64,000 nucleotides of DNA from Rhizobium sp. ICMP 5592 (GTDB lineage Bacteria; Pseudomonadota; Alphaproteobacteria; Rhizobiales; Rhizobiaceae): assembly GCF_009498525.1 (NCBI RefSeq), contig NZ_QSNT01000002.1, positions 1,116,001-1,180,000 on the forward strand, in the 5' to 3' direction. The position numbers and the translations under genes are program-made. The notes beneath the pieces are model-generated. The model did not search any database, had not been told where the DNA came from, and saw nothing but the letters and a program-made list of their open reading frames with translations. This document shows, one piece after another, positions 49,269 through 57,132 of the stretch (positions are counted from its first letter, which is position 1; every line of letters starts with the position of its first letter).

Positions 49269-49787
49269 ATGACGGAAATGAGGGAAACGATCGTGCTAGA
49301 CAGGCAGAGTATGGGACCAGCGCTCTATCGCGATGCCATGAGCCGCTATGCGGGGCATGTGCAACTGGTGACCACGGCACTCGGCAGCGAGCGGCGCGGG
49401 GTGACGATCACGGCAGCCTGCTCGGTCTCCGACAATCCGGCGACAGTTCTTATCTGCCTCAACAACAGCAATGTGAAGAACGAGATCTTCTTCAAGAGTG
49501 GCGTCTTCGCGCTGAATGCGCTCGGCGCCCATCATCAGGGGCTTGCTGACGCTTTTTCCGGCAAGACCGGCCTCAGCAACGACGAGCGCTTTGCCAGCGG
49601 CACCTTCGAGACGTTGGTAACGGGGGCACCAGTGCTTGCCGATGCGCTGGCGGCCTTCGACTGCCGCGTCATCGAGATCAAGGAAGCATCGACGCACAAC
49701 ATCATTTTCGGCGAGGTCATGGCGGTGCGTTTCAGTGAAATCAAGCCGGCGCTCATCTATATGAACCGCGACTATCACACGCTATAA
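49269..49787 (+). CDS. Flavin reductase (FMN-binding split barrel)
   Basis: The 172-residue protein has the flavin reductase-like fold: YRDAMSRYAGHVQLVTTALGSERRGVTITAACSVSDNPATVLICLNNSN at the N-terminus and an FALNALG strand near residue 75. It supplies reduced FMN or FAD to monooxygenases such as RutA or HpaB; no partner is adjacent. Start is ATG 49269 or 49278; the open frame from 49251 begins with TTG. It precedes the moxR-coxE operon by 20 bp and may be its first gene. Confidence 0.82.
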   Translation: MTEMRETIVLDRQSMGPALYRDAMSRYAGHVQLVTTALGSERRGVTITAACSVSDNPATVLICLNNSNVKNEIFFKSGVFALNALGAHHQGLADAFSGKTGLSNDERFASGTFETLVTGAPVLADALAAFDCRVIEIKEASTHNIIFGEVMAVRFSEIKPALIYMNRDYHTL

Positions 49788-49807
49788 ACTCCCTGAAGGG
49801 AGAAACC

Positions 49808-50737
49808 ATGTCCGATAAAGCTGCACCTTCATTACCCGGCTCGATCGACGAGACGATCGCCTTGCTCGGTGCTCACGATTATCTCGCCGGGCGGGCGCTT
49901 GGCACTGTGCTGTTTCTGGCGCTGAAGATGAAACGACCGCTGTTTCTCGAAGGCGAGGCCGGCGTCGGCAAGACCGAGATCGCCAAGGTGCTGTCGAAGG
50001 CGCTCGACCGACCGCTGATCCGGCTGCAATGCTACGAAGGTCTCGACGTTTCCTCCGCTGTCTATGAGTGGAACTATCCGGCGCAGATGCTGGAAATCCG
50101 TCTCGCCGAAGCGTCGGGTCTCACCGATCGCGACCGCATCGAGGCGGACATCTTCTCCGAGCGCTATCTGATCCGCCGGCCCGTGCTGCAGGCCTTGTCG
50201 AGCGTCGGCGGCCGCGCGCCGGTCTTCCTGATCGACGAGCTGGATCGCACGGATGAGGCTTTCGAAGCCTTCCTGCTGGAAGTGCTCTCCGATTTCCAGG
50301 TGACCGTGCCGGAACTCGGCACGATCCGGGCCGCCGAACCGCCGATCGTCATCATCACCACCAACCGGACGCGTGAAGTGCACGATGCGCTGAAGCGGCG
50401 CTGCCTCTATCACTGGGTCGACTATCCGGAAGCCGCACAGGAGCTGGAGATCATCCGCCGTAAGGTGCCCGGCTGTAACGAGGCGCTGTCGCGCCAGATC
50501 GTCGCCTATGTGCAGAAGCTGCGCACGCTCGACCTCTTCAAGAATCCCGGCGTCGCCGAAACCATCGATTGGGCGACGGCTCTGACCGAACTCGACAGGC
50601 TGGCACTCGATCCAGAGACGATTTCCGACACGCTCGGCACCCTGCTGAAATACCAGGACGATATCGCCCGTATTCAGGGCGGCGAAGGCAAGCGGGTGCT
50701 GGATGAGGTGAAATCCGAACTGCTTGCGACGGGATAA
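49808..50737 (+). CDS. MoxR-family AAA+ ATPase, CoxD-like
   Basis: The 309-residue protein has Walker A GEAGVGKTE (residues 49-57), Walker B FLIDELDRTDEAFEAFLLE near 138-156 and sensor I TTNRTREVHDALKRRCLYHW. It belongs to the MoxR group that acts with VWA proteins as chaperones for metal centres. CoxD and CoxE of the carbon-monoxide dehydrogenase cluster are the closest analogues, and here the VWA CoxE-like gene follows 4 nt after the stop. Confidence 0.88.
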   Translation: MSDKAAPSLPGSIDETIALLGAHDYLAGRALGTVLFLALKMKRPLFLEGEAGVGKTEIAKVLSKALDRPLIRLQCYEGLDVSSAVYEWNYPAQMLEIRLAEASGLTDRDRIEADIFSERYLIRRPVLQALSSVGGRAPVFLIDELDRTDEAFEAFLLEVLSDFQVTVPELGTIRAAEPPIVIITTNRTREVHDALKRRCLYHWVDYPEAAQELEIIRRKVPGCNEALSRQIVAYVQKLRTLDLFKNPGVAETIDWATALTELDRLALDPETISDTLGTLLKYQDDIARIQGGEGKRVLDEVKSELLATG

Positions 50738-50741
50738 GGCA

Positions 50742-51989
50742 ATGGAGCCGCAAGCACAGGATGGCATCGTTGCCCCATCGTCACCGCCTGGTGACGGGCG
50801 TCTTGCCGACAATATCGTCTTCTTCGCCCGGGCGCTCCGCAAGGCGGGACTGAAGATCGGGCCGGCTGCCATTGCCGACGCCATCGAGGCCGTGGAGGCG
50901 ATCGGCATTGGCTCGCGTGACGAGTTTCATGCGGCGCTCTGTTCCACCTTCGTCAAGCGCCATGAGGATCTCGCGGTTTTCGACGAGGCTTTCCGGCTGT
51001 TCTGGCGCTCACGCGATCTTGTACAGAAGATGATCGCGATGATGTCGCCGATCGCACTCGACAATCGCGAGAAGGAAAAGCCGAAACCGGGCGAAACCCG
51101 CGCCGGTGATGCCTTGCTCGGGGATCGCAACGACCGCCGGCCACAGCGCGAGACGCCGGATATCGAGATCGATGCCCGTTTCACCACATCCGGCAGCGAA
51201 GTGCTGCGCCGCATGGATTTTGCACAGATGTCGGCCGCTGAAATTGCCGTAGCGAAGAAGGAGCTGGCGAGGCTGGAGCTGCCGCTCGATCGCATACAGA
51301 CTCGCCGTTTCGTGTCGGCACTTGCGCCGGTCCGGATCGATCCCCGCGCGACGATGCGCTCAGCGTTGCGCACCGGCGGCGCCCTGATCCTGCCGCGCTA
51401 TCGCAGACACAGGGAGATGCAGCCGCCGCTGGTGGTGCTGGCGGACATCTCCGGCTCGATGAGCCAATATACCCGTATCTTCCTGCATTTCCTGCATGTG
51501 CTGACCGAGAGGCGGCGGCGCGTGCATACCTTCCTGTTCGGCACGCGGCTGACCAATGTCACGCGGGCCATGCGGCACAAGGATCCGGACGAGGCACTCG
51601 ACGAATGCGCCGCTGCCGTGCGCGACTGGTCCGGCGGCACGCGCATTGGCGAAACGCTGAAGGAGTTCAACCGGCTCTGGGCGCGGCGTGTGCTCGGGCA
51701 GGGCGCCATCGTGCTCCTCATCACCGATGGGTTGGAGCGTGAGGGTGTGGAATTGCTCGGAACCGAGATGGATCGGCTGCATCGTTCCTGCCGGCGGCTG
51801 ATCTGGCTCAATCCGCTATTGCGCTTCGAAGGCTTCGAACCTCGTGCCAGAGGTGTGCGAACCATGCTGCCGCATGTTGACGAATTCCGTCCGGTTCACA
51901 ATCTATTATCTCTGGCCGACCTCGTCTCGGCCCTCGGCGCCGGCCGCGCCGGTGCCTACGATCCACGCCGTTTTCTCGCCAAGCTGTGA
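50742..51989 (+). CDS. CoxE-like VWA-domain protein
   Basis: The 415-residue protein has a C-terminal VWA domain with a MIDAS motif DISGS (D235) and ITDGLEREGVELL; the N-terminal half is helical (FFARALRKAGLKIGPAAIADAIEAVEAIG), as in CoxE. CoxE works with the MoxR ATPase to mature a molybdenum hydroxylase. ATG 50742 has GGATAAGG upstream; the open frame from 50724 starts with TTG and overlaps moxR. It is followed after 7 nt by an XdhC-type gene. Confidence 0.86.
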   Translation: MEPQAQDGIVAPSSPPGDGRLADNIVFFARALRKAGLKIGPAAIADAIEAVEAIGIGSRDEFHAALCSTFVKRHEDLAVFDEAFRLFWRSRDLVQKMIAMMSPIALDNREKEKPKPGETRAGDALLGDRNDRRPQRETPDIEIDARFTTSGSEVLRRMDFAQMSAAEIAVAKKELARLELPLDRIQTRRFVSALAPVRIDPRATMRSALRTGGALILPRYRRHREMQPPLVVLADISGSMSQYTRIFLHFLHVLTERRRRVHTFLFGTRLTNVTRAMRHKDPDEALDECAAAVRDWSGGTRIGETLKEFNRLWARRVLGQGAIVLLITDGLEREGVELLGTEMDRLHRSCRRLIWLNPLLRFEGFEPRARGVRTMLPHVDEFRPVHNLLSLADLVSALGAGRAGAYDPRRFLAKL

Positions 51990-51996
51990 GGCAAAC

Positions 51997-52326
51997 ATGA
52001 CCAACATATCCGAAAGTCTGGATCCGCTTGTGATCGCGGAGGAATGGGCGTCCGCCGGCCGCAGCGTGGCGCTCGCGACCGTCGTCGACACCTGGGGATC
52101 CGCACCGCGCCCGACCGGCAGCCATCTTGTCATAGACGGCGAGGGCAATTTTCACGGCTCGGTTTCCGGCGGCTGTGTGGAGGGCGCTGTCATCACCGAG
52201 GCGCTGGACGTGATTGAAAGCGGCAAGGCGCGGATGCTGGAGTTCGGCGTGGCCGATGAAACCGCCTGGCGGGTCGGCCTCTCCTGTGGTGGTCGCATCC
52301 GTGTCTATGTCGAAAGGCTTCATTGA
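51997..52326 (+). CDS. XdhC/CoxI N-terminal-domain protein
   Basis: The 109-residue protein consists of the XdhC_CoxI domain only: VALATVVDTWGSAPRPTGSHLVIDGEGNFHGSVSGGCVEGAVITEALDV with a conserved Cys in SGGCVEG and SCGGRIRVYVE. XdhC proteins bind molybdenum cofactor and promote its sulfuration and insertion into xanthine dehydrogenase-type enzymes. The Rossmann partner domain is encoded separately in the next gene, whose ATG overlaps this stop by one base. Confidence 0.85.
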   Translation: MTNISESLDPLVIAEEWASAGRSVALATVVDTWGSAPRPTGSHLVIDGEGNFHGSVSGGCVEGAVITEALDVIESGKARMLEFGVADETAWRVGLSCGGRIRVYVERLH

Positions 52327-53033
52327 TGGACCGTCACGTACTGACGAAGCTGAATGCATTGCGGCGCGCGCGGCAGGCGGTGATCCTGATCACCGATCTC
52401 TCGGGCGGCGCGGACCGGCTGATTGTCGAGGGGGATACGGTCGATGGGCTTCTTGCCGATGCCGTCGCTTCCGCCTTCCGCTCGGGAAAGTCTTCCGCAG
52501 TGGATATCGAGGGCCAGAACTTTTTTCTCAATGTTCACTTGCCGCCACCGCATATCGTCGTCATCGGCGCGGTGCATATCAGCCAGGTCCTGGCGCAGAT
52601 GGCCACGCTTGCCGGTTTCGATATCCGCATCATCGACCCGCGCACCGCCTTTGCGACGCCGGAGCGCTTCGAAGGCGTAGACCTCGTCGCCGACTGGCCG
52701 GTGGATGCGTTGAAGGAGCGTCCGCTCGATGCCTATACGGCGCTGGTCGCGGTCACCCACGATCCGAAGATCGACGATTTCGCGATTGCCGAAGCGTTGA
52801 AAATGGGCTGTTTTTACGTTGGCGCGCTTGGCAGCCGCAAGACGCATGCGAGCCGGTTGGAGCTATTGACGCGGGAAGGGCTGACGGAAGCGGATCTCGC
52901 CAGGATTCACGCACCCATCGGTCTGCCCATCGGCGCGTCGAGCCCGGCAGAAATCGCTGTCGCCATTCTGGCGGAGATCATCGGAGCGCTGCGCGGCCGT
53001 AATGTTTCATCACCAAAGGGTGACAAGCGATGA
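52326..53033 (+). CDS. XdhC Rossmann-domain protein
   Basis: The 235-residue protein has an N-terminal XdhC-like part (AVILITDLSGGADRLIVEG) and a C-terminal Rossmann domain of the XdhC_C type with PHIVVIGAVHISQVLAQMATLAGFDIRIIDPR and ALGSRKTHASRLELL. The first and second XdhC parts are usually one chain; here they are two overlapping genes. It handles molybdenum cofactor for a hydroxylase. The next gene overlaps its stop by 4 bp. Confidence 0.85.
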   Translation: MDRHVLTKLNALRRARQAVILITDLSGGADRLIVEGDTVDGLLADAVASAFRSGKSSAVDIEGQNFFLNVHLPPPHIVVIGAVHISQVLAQMATLAGFDIRIIDPRTAFATPERFEGVDLVADWPVDALKERPLDAYTALVAVTHDPKIDDFAIAEALKMGCFYVGALGSRKTHASRLELLTREGLTEADLARIHAPIGLPIGASSPAEIAVAILAEIIGALRGRNVSSPKGDKR

Positions 53034-54664
53034 TTTTCGGTGATTTTCCGACGAGGGAGGCGGTTGGCGCGGTTTTGGCGCATTCCGTCCGCTTGCCGGA
53101 TGGCAGCTTTGCCAAAGGGCACGTTCTTGCGCAGGCGGATATTGATCGCCTCGCTGTTGCGGGGATCGATCGGGTTATTGCCGCCCGGATCGAACCGGGT
53201 GACTTGATGGAGGACGAGGCTGCGGAGCGATTGGCGCGGGCAATCACGCCTGATCATCTAACCTTTTCCGAGGCGGCCACGGGGCGTGTCAATGTTCATA
53301 GCGCGGTCGATGGTCTGTTCGTTGCAAATCGTGCTGCCGTCGACCGGCTGAACAGCGTCGATCCGGCGATTACGCTCGCCTGTCTTGCCGATCACGTCCC
53401 GGTGCGCCGCGGTGATATGGTGGCGACCTTCAAGATCATTCCGCTTGCGGTCGCGGGCACGAAGATTGCCGCCGGTATCGATATCCTGCGGCGGATGACG
53501 CCTTTCGAGGTCAAGCCGTTCCTGCCGCATGCGGTATCGTTGATTGCCACAGAACTGCCGTCGCTGAAGACCTCCGTCATGGACAAGACGGCGCGTATCC
53601 TGTCGCAACGATTGCAGCTTGCCGGCAGCGCACTAACGCGGGAGGAGCGCGTGGCGCATTGTGCGCCAGCAGTCGCGGAAGCGATTGGTGGCGCGCTGCG
53701 GGCCGCGGATCGAGCGCCGAAGCTGATGATCGTCTTCGGCGCATCCGCCGTCATCGATGCAGGCGATGTCATTCCGGAAGCGATCCGGCTGGCGGGCGGC
53801 GACGTTATCCAGGTTGGTATGCCGGTCGATCCCGGCAATCTTTTGGTGCTCGGCAAGGTCGGCGATGTCTATGTTGTCGGCGCCCCCGGCTGCGCGCGCA
53901 GCCCTAAGGAAAACGGTTTCGACTGGGTGCTGGACCGGATTCTCGCCGGCGAGCAGCCGACGCCACAGGAAATCAGCGGCATGGGCGTCGGAGGTCTTCT
54001 GATGGAAATACAATCGCGGCCACGGCCGCGCGATATCTCAGTCAAACCGGAAGCTCAGATTTCCGTTGCCATCATTCTGCTTGCCGCCGGCAAGGCGAGC
54101 CGTATGGGTGAGGGCGGACCGCACAAGCTGCTGGCCGAGTTCGATGGCATACCGCTGGTGCAACGTTCCGCCCTGACGGCCCTCTCAAGCGGAGCCGCCT
54201 CCGTTGTTGCGGTCACCGGCCATCGTCATGGAGAGATCGAAGAGGCGCTCGCCGGACTGGCGGTCGAGCGGATCTATAATCCTGACTATGCCTCCGGCAT
54301 GGCAAGCTCGCTGGTAGCCGGCATCGGCGCGCCTGCGGCGCAACGGGCCGATGGCGTGCTGGTCATGCTGGCCGATATGCCTGGTGTCACGAGCGACGAC
54401 CTGAAGGCGTTGATTGTGGCCTTCCGCCAGGCGAACGGTCAGGCGATCGTTAGGGCGGTGTCGCGCGGCAAGCGTGGCAACCCGGTCATCCTGCCGCGAG
54501 CGGTCTACGATGCCGTGATGCGTCTTGAGGGTGACGTTGGTGCCAGGCATATCATCGAGACATCGGGGCTGGCCGTCGTCGATGTGGATATCGGCGATGC
54601 CGCCCATCTCGATGTCGATACGCCCGAAGCCGTGCTTGCCGCCGGCGGTATTTTGAAGGGGTAG
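53030..54664 (+). CDS. Fusion: molybdopterin-binding (MoeA-like) domain plus MobA-like nucleotidyltransferase
   Basis: The 544-residue protein starts with a MoeA/MogA-like molybdopterin-binding part (about residues 1-340), including KLMIVFGASAVIDAGDVIPEAI and VYVVGAPGCARSPKENGFDW. From about 345 it has a GT-A nucleotidyltransferase domain of the MobA/MocA type: LAAGKASRMGEGGPHKLL (350-367), then VLVMLADMPGVTSDD and GKRGNPVILPRAVY. MocA-type enzymes transfer CMP to molybdopterin, as used by xanthine-dehydrogenase-like enzymes. Whole cluster moxR-coxE-xdhC-xdhC-fusion is one operon with overlapping stops and starts. Confidence 0.85.
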   Translation: MIFGDFPTREAVGAVLAHSVRLPDGSFAKGHVLAQADIDRLAVAGIDRVIAARIEPGDLMEDEAAERLARAITPDHLTFSEAATGRVNVHSAVDGLFVANRAAVDRLNSVDPAITLACLADHVPVRRGDMVATFKIIPLAVAGTKIAAGIDILRRMTPFEVKPFLPHAVSLIATELPSLKTSVMDKTARILSQRLQLAGSALTREERVAHCAPAVAEAIGGALRAADRAPKLMIVFGASAVIDAGDVIPEAIRLAGGDVIQVGMPVDPGNLLVLGKVGDVYVVGAPGCARSPKENGFDWVLDRILAGEQPTPQEISGMGVGGLLMEIQSRPRPRDISVKPEAQISVAIILLAAGKASRMGEGGPHKLLAEFDGIPLVQRSALTALSSGAASVVAVTGHRHGEIEEALAGLAVERIYNPDYASGMASSLVAGIGAPAAQRADGVLVMLADMPGVTSDDLKALIVAFRQANGQAIVRAVSRGKRGNPVILPRAVYDAVMRLEGDVGARHIIETSGLAVVDVDIGDAAHLDVDTPEAVLAAGGILKG

Positions 54665-54667
54665 GGA

Positions 54668-54988
54668 ATGGATAATATCGAGATCGAAGAGATGTTCCAG
54701 GCGCTCGGCCCGGTGACGATCAAGCGTATGTTCGGCGGCAAGGGCATCTACCATATGGGCCGCATCCTTGCGCTGGAGGTGAGTGGCGAGATGCTGTTGA
54801 AGGCCGACGAGATTAGTGCCCCGGAATTCGAGGCAGCGGGTGCCAGGCGTTGGGCCTATGAGGGCAAGAAGAGCAAACCCGTCAATATGCCCTACTGGTC
54901 GATCCCGGACGATGCTTTCGACGATCCGGACATCATGGCGCGCTGGGTGAGGCTCGCCTACGAGGCGGCGGTGCGCGCGGATAAATAG
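54668..54988 (+). CDS. TfoX N-terminal-domain protein
   Basis: The 106-residue protein matches the TfoX N-terminal domain: MFQALGPVTIKRMFGGKGIYHMGRILALEVSGEMLLKAD. The C-terminal TfoX domain is missing, as usual in alphaproteobacteria. Function is unproven outside competence regulation in other groups. It starts 3 nt after the molybdenum-cofactor fusion and may share its transcript. Confidence 0.85.
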   Translation: MDNIEIEEMFQALGPVTIKRMFGGKGIYHMGRILALEVSGEMLLKADEISAPEFEAAGARRWAYEGKKSKPVNMPYWSIPDDAFDDPDIMARWVRLAYEAAVRADK

Positions 54989-54991
54989 ATT

Positions 54992-55414
54992 TCAGCGAAA
55001 CTCGTCTTCGCTCAGATGAGCGATCGTCGCTTCTGCGAAAGCCGAAAGCGGCTGCGGCAGCTCGTTGCGACCAAACCAGCCGAAATCGGAGAGCTTATCC
55101 GGCTCTACCAGGCTTGCTTCACCGGAAAAATCCTTGGTGACATAGATCAGCGAGATCCAGTGCTGATGGTCAGCCTCGTTGAGGACTTCGGTCGTGCAGA
55201 GATACTCGATCTGGCCGATGGAGAGTCCGCTTTCCTCTTCGGCCTCGCGGATGGCAGCTTTTGCGGCCGGCTCCATATGGTCGACTTTGCCGCCGACGAT
55301 GCTCCAGAATCCGGCTTCTGGCGCCTTGAGGCGCTTATAAAGCAGCAATTTCCGATCCCGCAAAATTGCGAGACCGGTTCCTAATCCTGGGAAATCGATG
55401 CCGGGTTTCCCCAT
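54992..55414 (-). CDS. Nudix hydrolase
   Basis: The 140-residue protein has a complete Nudix box, GGKVDHMEPAAKAAIREAEEESGL (about residues 41-64), with the REAEEESG metal-binding glutamates. Members hydrolyse nucleoside diphosphates linked to other moieties; the substrate is unknown. Next upstream on the minus strand is the DEAD-box helicase gene, 14 bp away, so the two may be cotranscribed. Confidence 0.9.
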   Translation of the reverse strand: MGKPGIDFPGLGTGLAILRDRKLLLYKRLKAPEAGFWSIVGGKVDHMEPAAKAAIREAEEESGLSIGQIEYLCTTEVLNEADHQHWISLIYVTKDFSGEASLVEPDKLSDFGWFGRNELPQPLSAFAEATIAHLSEDEFR

Positions 55415-55428
55415 GCCGCGCGACCCTG

Positions 55429-56985
55429 TTAGCCCTTGGCGTTGGCAACGATCAGCATGAAAGCGGGAATGTCGTCGCCGAAGCCGACCGGAGTCGGGCC
55501 GTCGTCGTGGTCGCGATAACGGTTGCGGCGCTCACGATTGTCGTCATTGGCAGCGGGGAAGGGACGATTGTTGTTGCGAGAACCGTTATGGGACTTGTTG
55601 TTGTTCTCAGACTTGCGCTCGTTTCTCACGCTCTCGGCCTTTGCTGGTGCTGCTTCGATCACTTCAACGACGACATTATCTTCGACGTCGATATCAGATT
55701 TATGACTCGAGGCACTCCGGCCTCTGGGGCTGCGATCACGTTCGCGGCCTTTGCCTTTCGGCTCGCGGCGGCGAGAAGAACGATTGTCGTCCCCGCCTTC
55801 TTCGGCCGGCGGCAGCGCCGACAGGTCACCGTTCAGCCACTGGACATCTTCGCCGATCAGCTTTTCGATCGCGTCGATATGCTTGGTGTCGCGCTTGGTC
55901 ACCAGGGTGAAGGCGGCGCCAGAGCGGCCAGCGCGGCCGGTGCGGCCGATACGGTGGACATAATCTTCCGAATGGATCGGAACATCGAAATTGAAGACAT
56001 GGCCGACATCGGGAAGGTCGAGACCGCGTGCCGCGACGTCGGAAGCGACGAGAAGCTGGATCTGGCCGTCACGGAAGTTCTGCAGCATCGTCGTGCGCGA
56101 GCGCTGGTCCATGTCGCCATGCAACGCGCCGACCGAGAAGCCGTGGCGCTGGAGCGAACGGAAGAGGTCGGCCACATCTACCTTACGATTGCAGAAGATG
56201 ATGGCGTTCTTCAGGTCGGTCTGGGCGCGGATGAGATCGCGCAGAGCTGCGCGCTTCTCGTAATCCTTGCCATGCGAGGCAACGAAACGCTGCGTCACGG
56301 TCTTGGCCGTCGATGCGGGCTTGGCGACCTCGACGCGCTCCGGATTCTGCAGGAAGCGATCGGCCAGCTTCTGGATTTCCGCCGGCATGGTGGCCGAGAA
56401 GAACAGGGTCTGGCGGGTAAAGGGAATGAGCTTGGCGATGCGCTCGATATCCGGGATAAAGCCCATGTCGAGCATGCGGTCGGCTTCGTCGATGACGAAG
56501 ATTTCGACGGCACTCATCAGCAGCTTGCCGCGCTCGAAATGATCGAGCAGGCGGCCAGGCGTGCAGATCAACACATCGGCGCCGCGCTCCAGCTTGCGAT
56601 CTTGTTCTTCGAACGACACGCCGCCGATCAGCAGCGCGATGTTCAGGCGGTGATTCTTGCCATACTTTTCGAAGTTCTCGGCGACCTGCGCAGCGAGTTC
56701 GCGCGTCGGTTCGAGGATCAGCGTGCGCGGCATGCGAGCGCGGGCGCGGCCCTTTTCAAGCAGGGTCAGCATCGGCAGAACGAAGGAGGCGGTCTTGCCG
56801 GTGCCCGTCTGGGCGATGCCGCAGATGTCGCGGCGCTGCAGCGCAAAGGGGATGGCGCCGGCCTGAATGGGAGTCGGCGTGGTGTAGCCCGCGTCTGTTA
56901 CAGCGGATAGGACTTTTTGGCTCAAGCCAAGGTCAGCAAATGTTGTCAAAGGGAAAACTATTTCCGTTCCGGTTCGGTCGAACAC
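55429..56985 (-). CDS. rhlE: DEAD-box RNA helicase, RhlE-like
   Basis: The 518-residue protein has the DEAD-box set: Q motif GYTTPTPIQAGAIP, motif I AQTGTGKT, motif II VIDEADRMLD, motif III FSATMP, motif VI YVHRIGRTGRAG. The C-terminal tail (about 380-518) is charged and Arg/Asn-rich (SRNNNRPF, RERRNRYRDHDD), suited to RNA binding. RhlE helicases help ribosome assembly and mRNA decay at low temperature. GTG 56985 opens the frame; TTG 56949 (MTTFADLGLS) is an alternative that matches the usual family start. Confidence 0.9.
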   Translation of the reverse strand: MFDRTGTEIVFPLTTFADLGLSQKVLSAVTDAGYTTPTPIQAGAIPFALQRRDICGIAQTGTGKTASFVLPMLTLLEKGRARARMPRTLILEPTRELAAQVAENFEKYGKNHRLNIALLIGGVSFEEQDRKLERGADVLICTPGRLLDHFERGKLLMSAVEIFVIDEADRMLDMGFIPDIERIAKLIPFTRQTLFFSATMPAEIQKLADRFLQNPERVEVAKPASTAKTVTQRFVASHGKDYEKRAALRDLIRAQTDLKNAIIFCNRKVDVADLFRSLQRHGFSVGALHGDMDQRSRTTMLQNFRDGQIQLLVASDVAARGLDLPDVGHVFNFDVPIHSEDYVHRIGRTGRAGRSGAAFTLVTKRDTKHIDAIEKLIGEDVQWLNGDLSALPPAEEGGDDNRSSRRREPKGKGRERDRSPRGRSASSHKSDIDVEDNVVVEVIEAAPAKAESVRNERKSENNNKSHNGSRNNNRPFPAANDDNRERRNRYRDHDDGPTPVGFGDDIPAFMLIVANAKG

Positions 56986-57132
56986 TCATGAGTCGACACG
57001 TTCTAGCGTGCCGCAATGCTGCGCGACATAGAACCAAATACCCGCGAAGTCAAGGAAAGCGGGCGCTTCGAAAAGCTTGAAGCTCATTGATAACGCAATT
57101 TTTAGATTAGCGCCATCTTTGTTGCTCGTTTG

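Noticed and set aside
54668..54988. A truncated TfoX competence regulator
   Set aside because: N-terminal-only TfoX proteins are normal in alphaproteobacteria; length is complete for that family.
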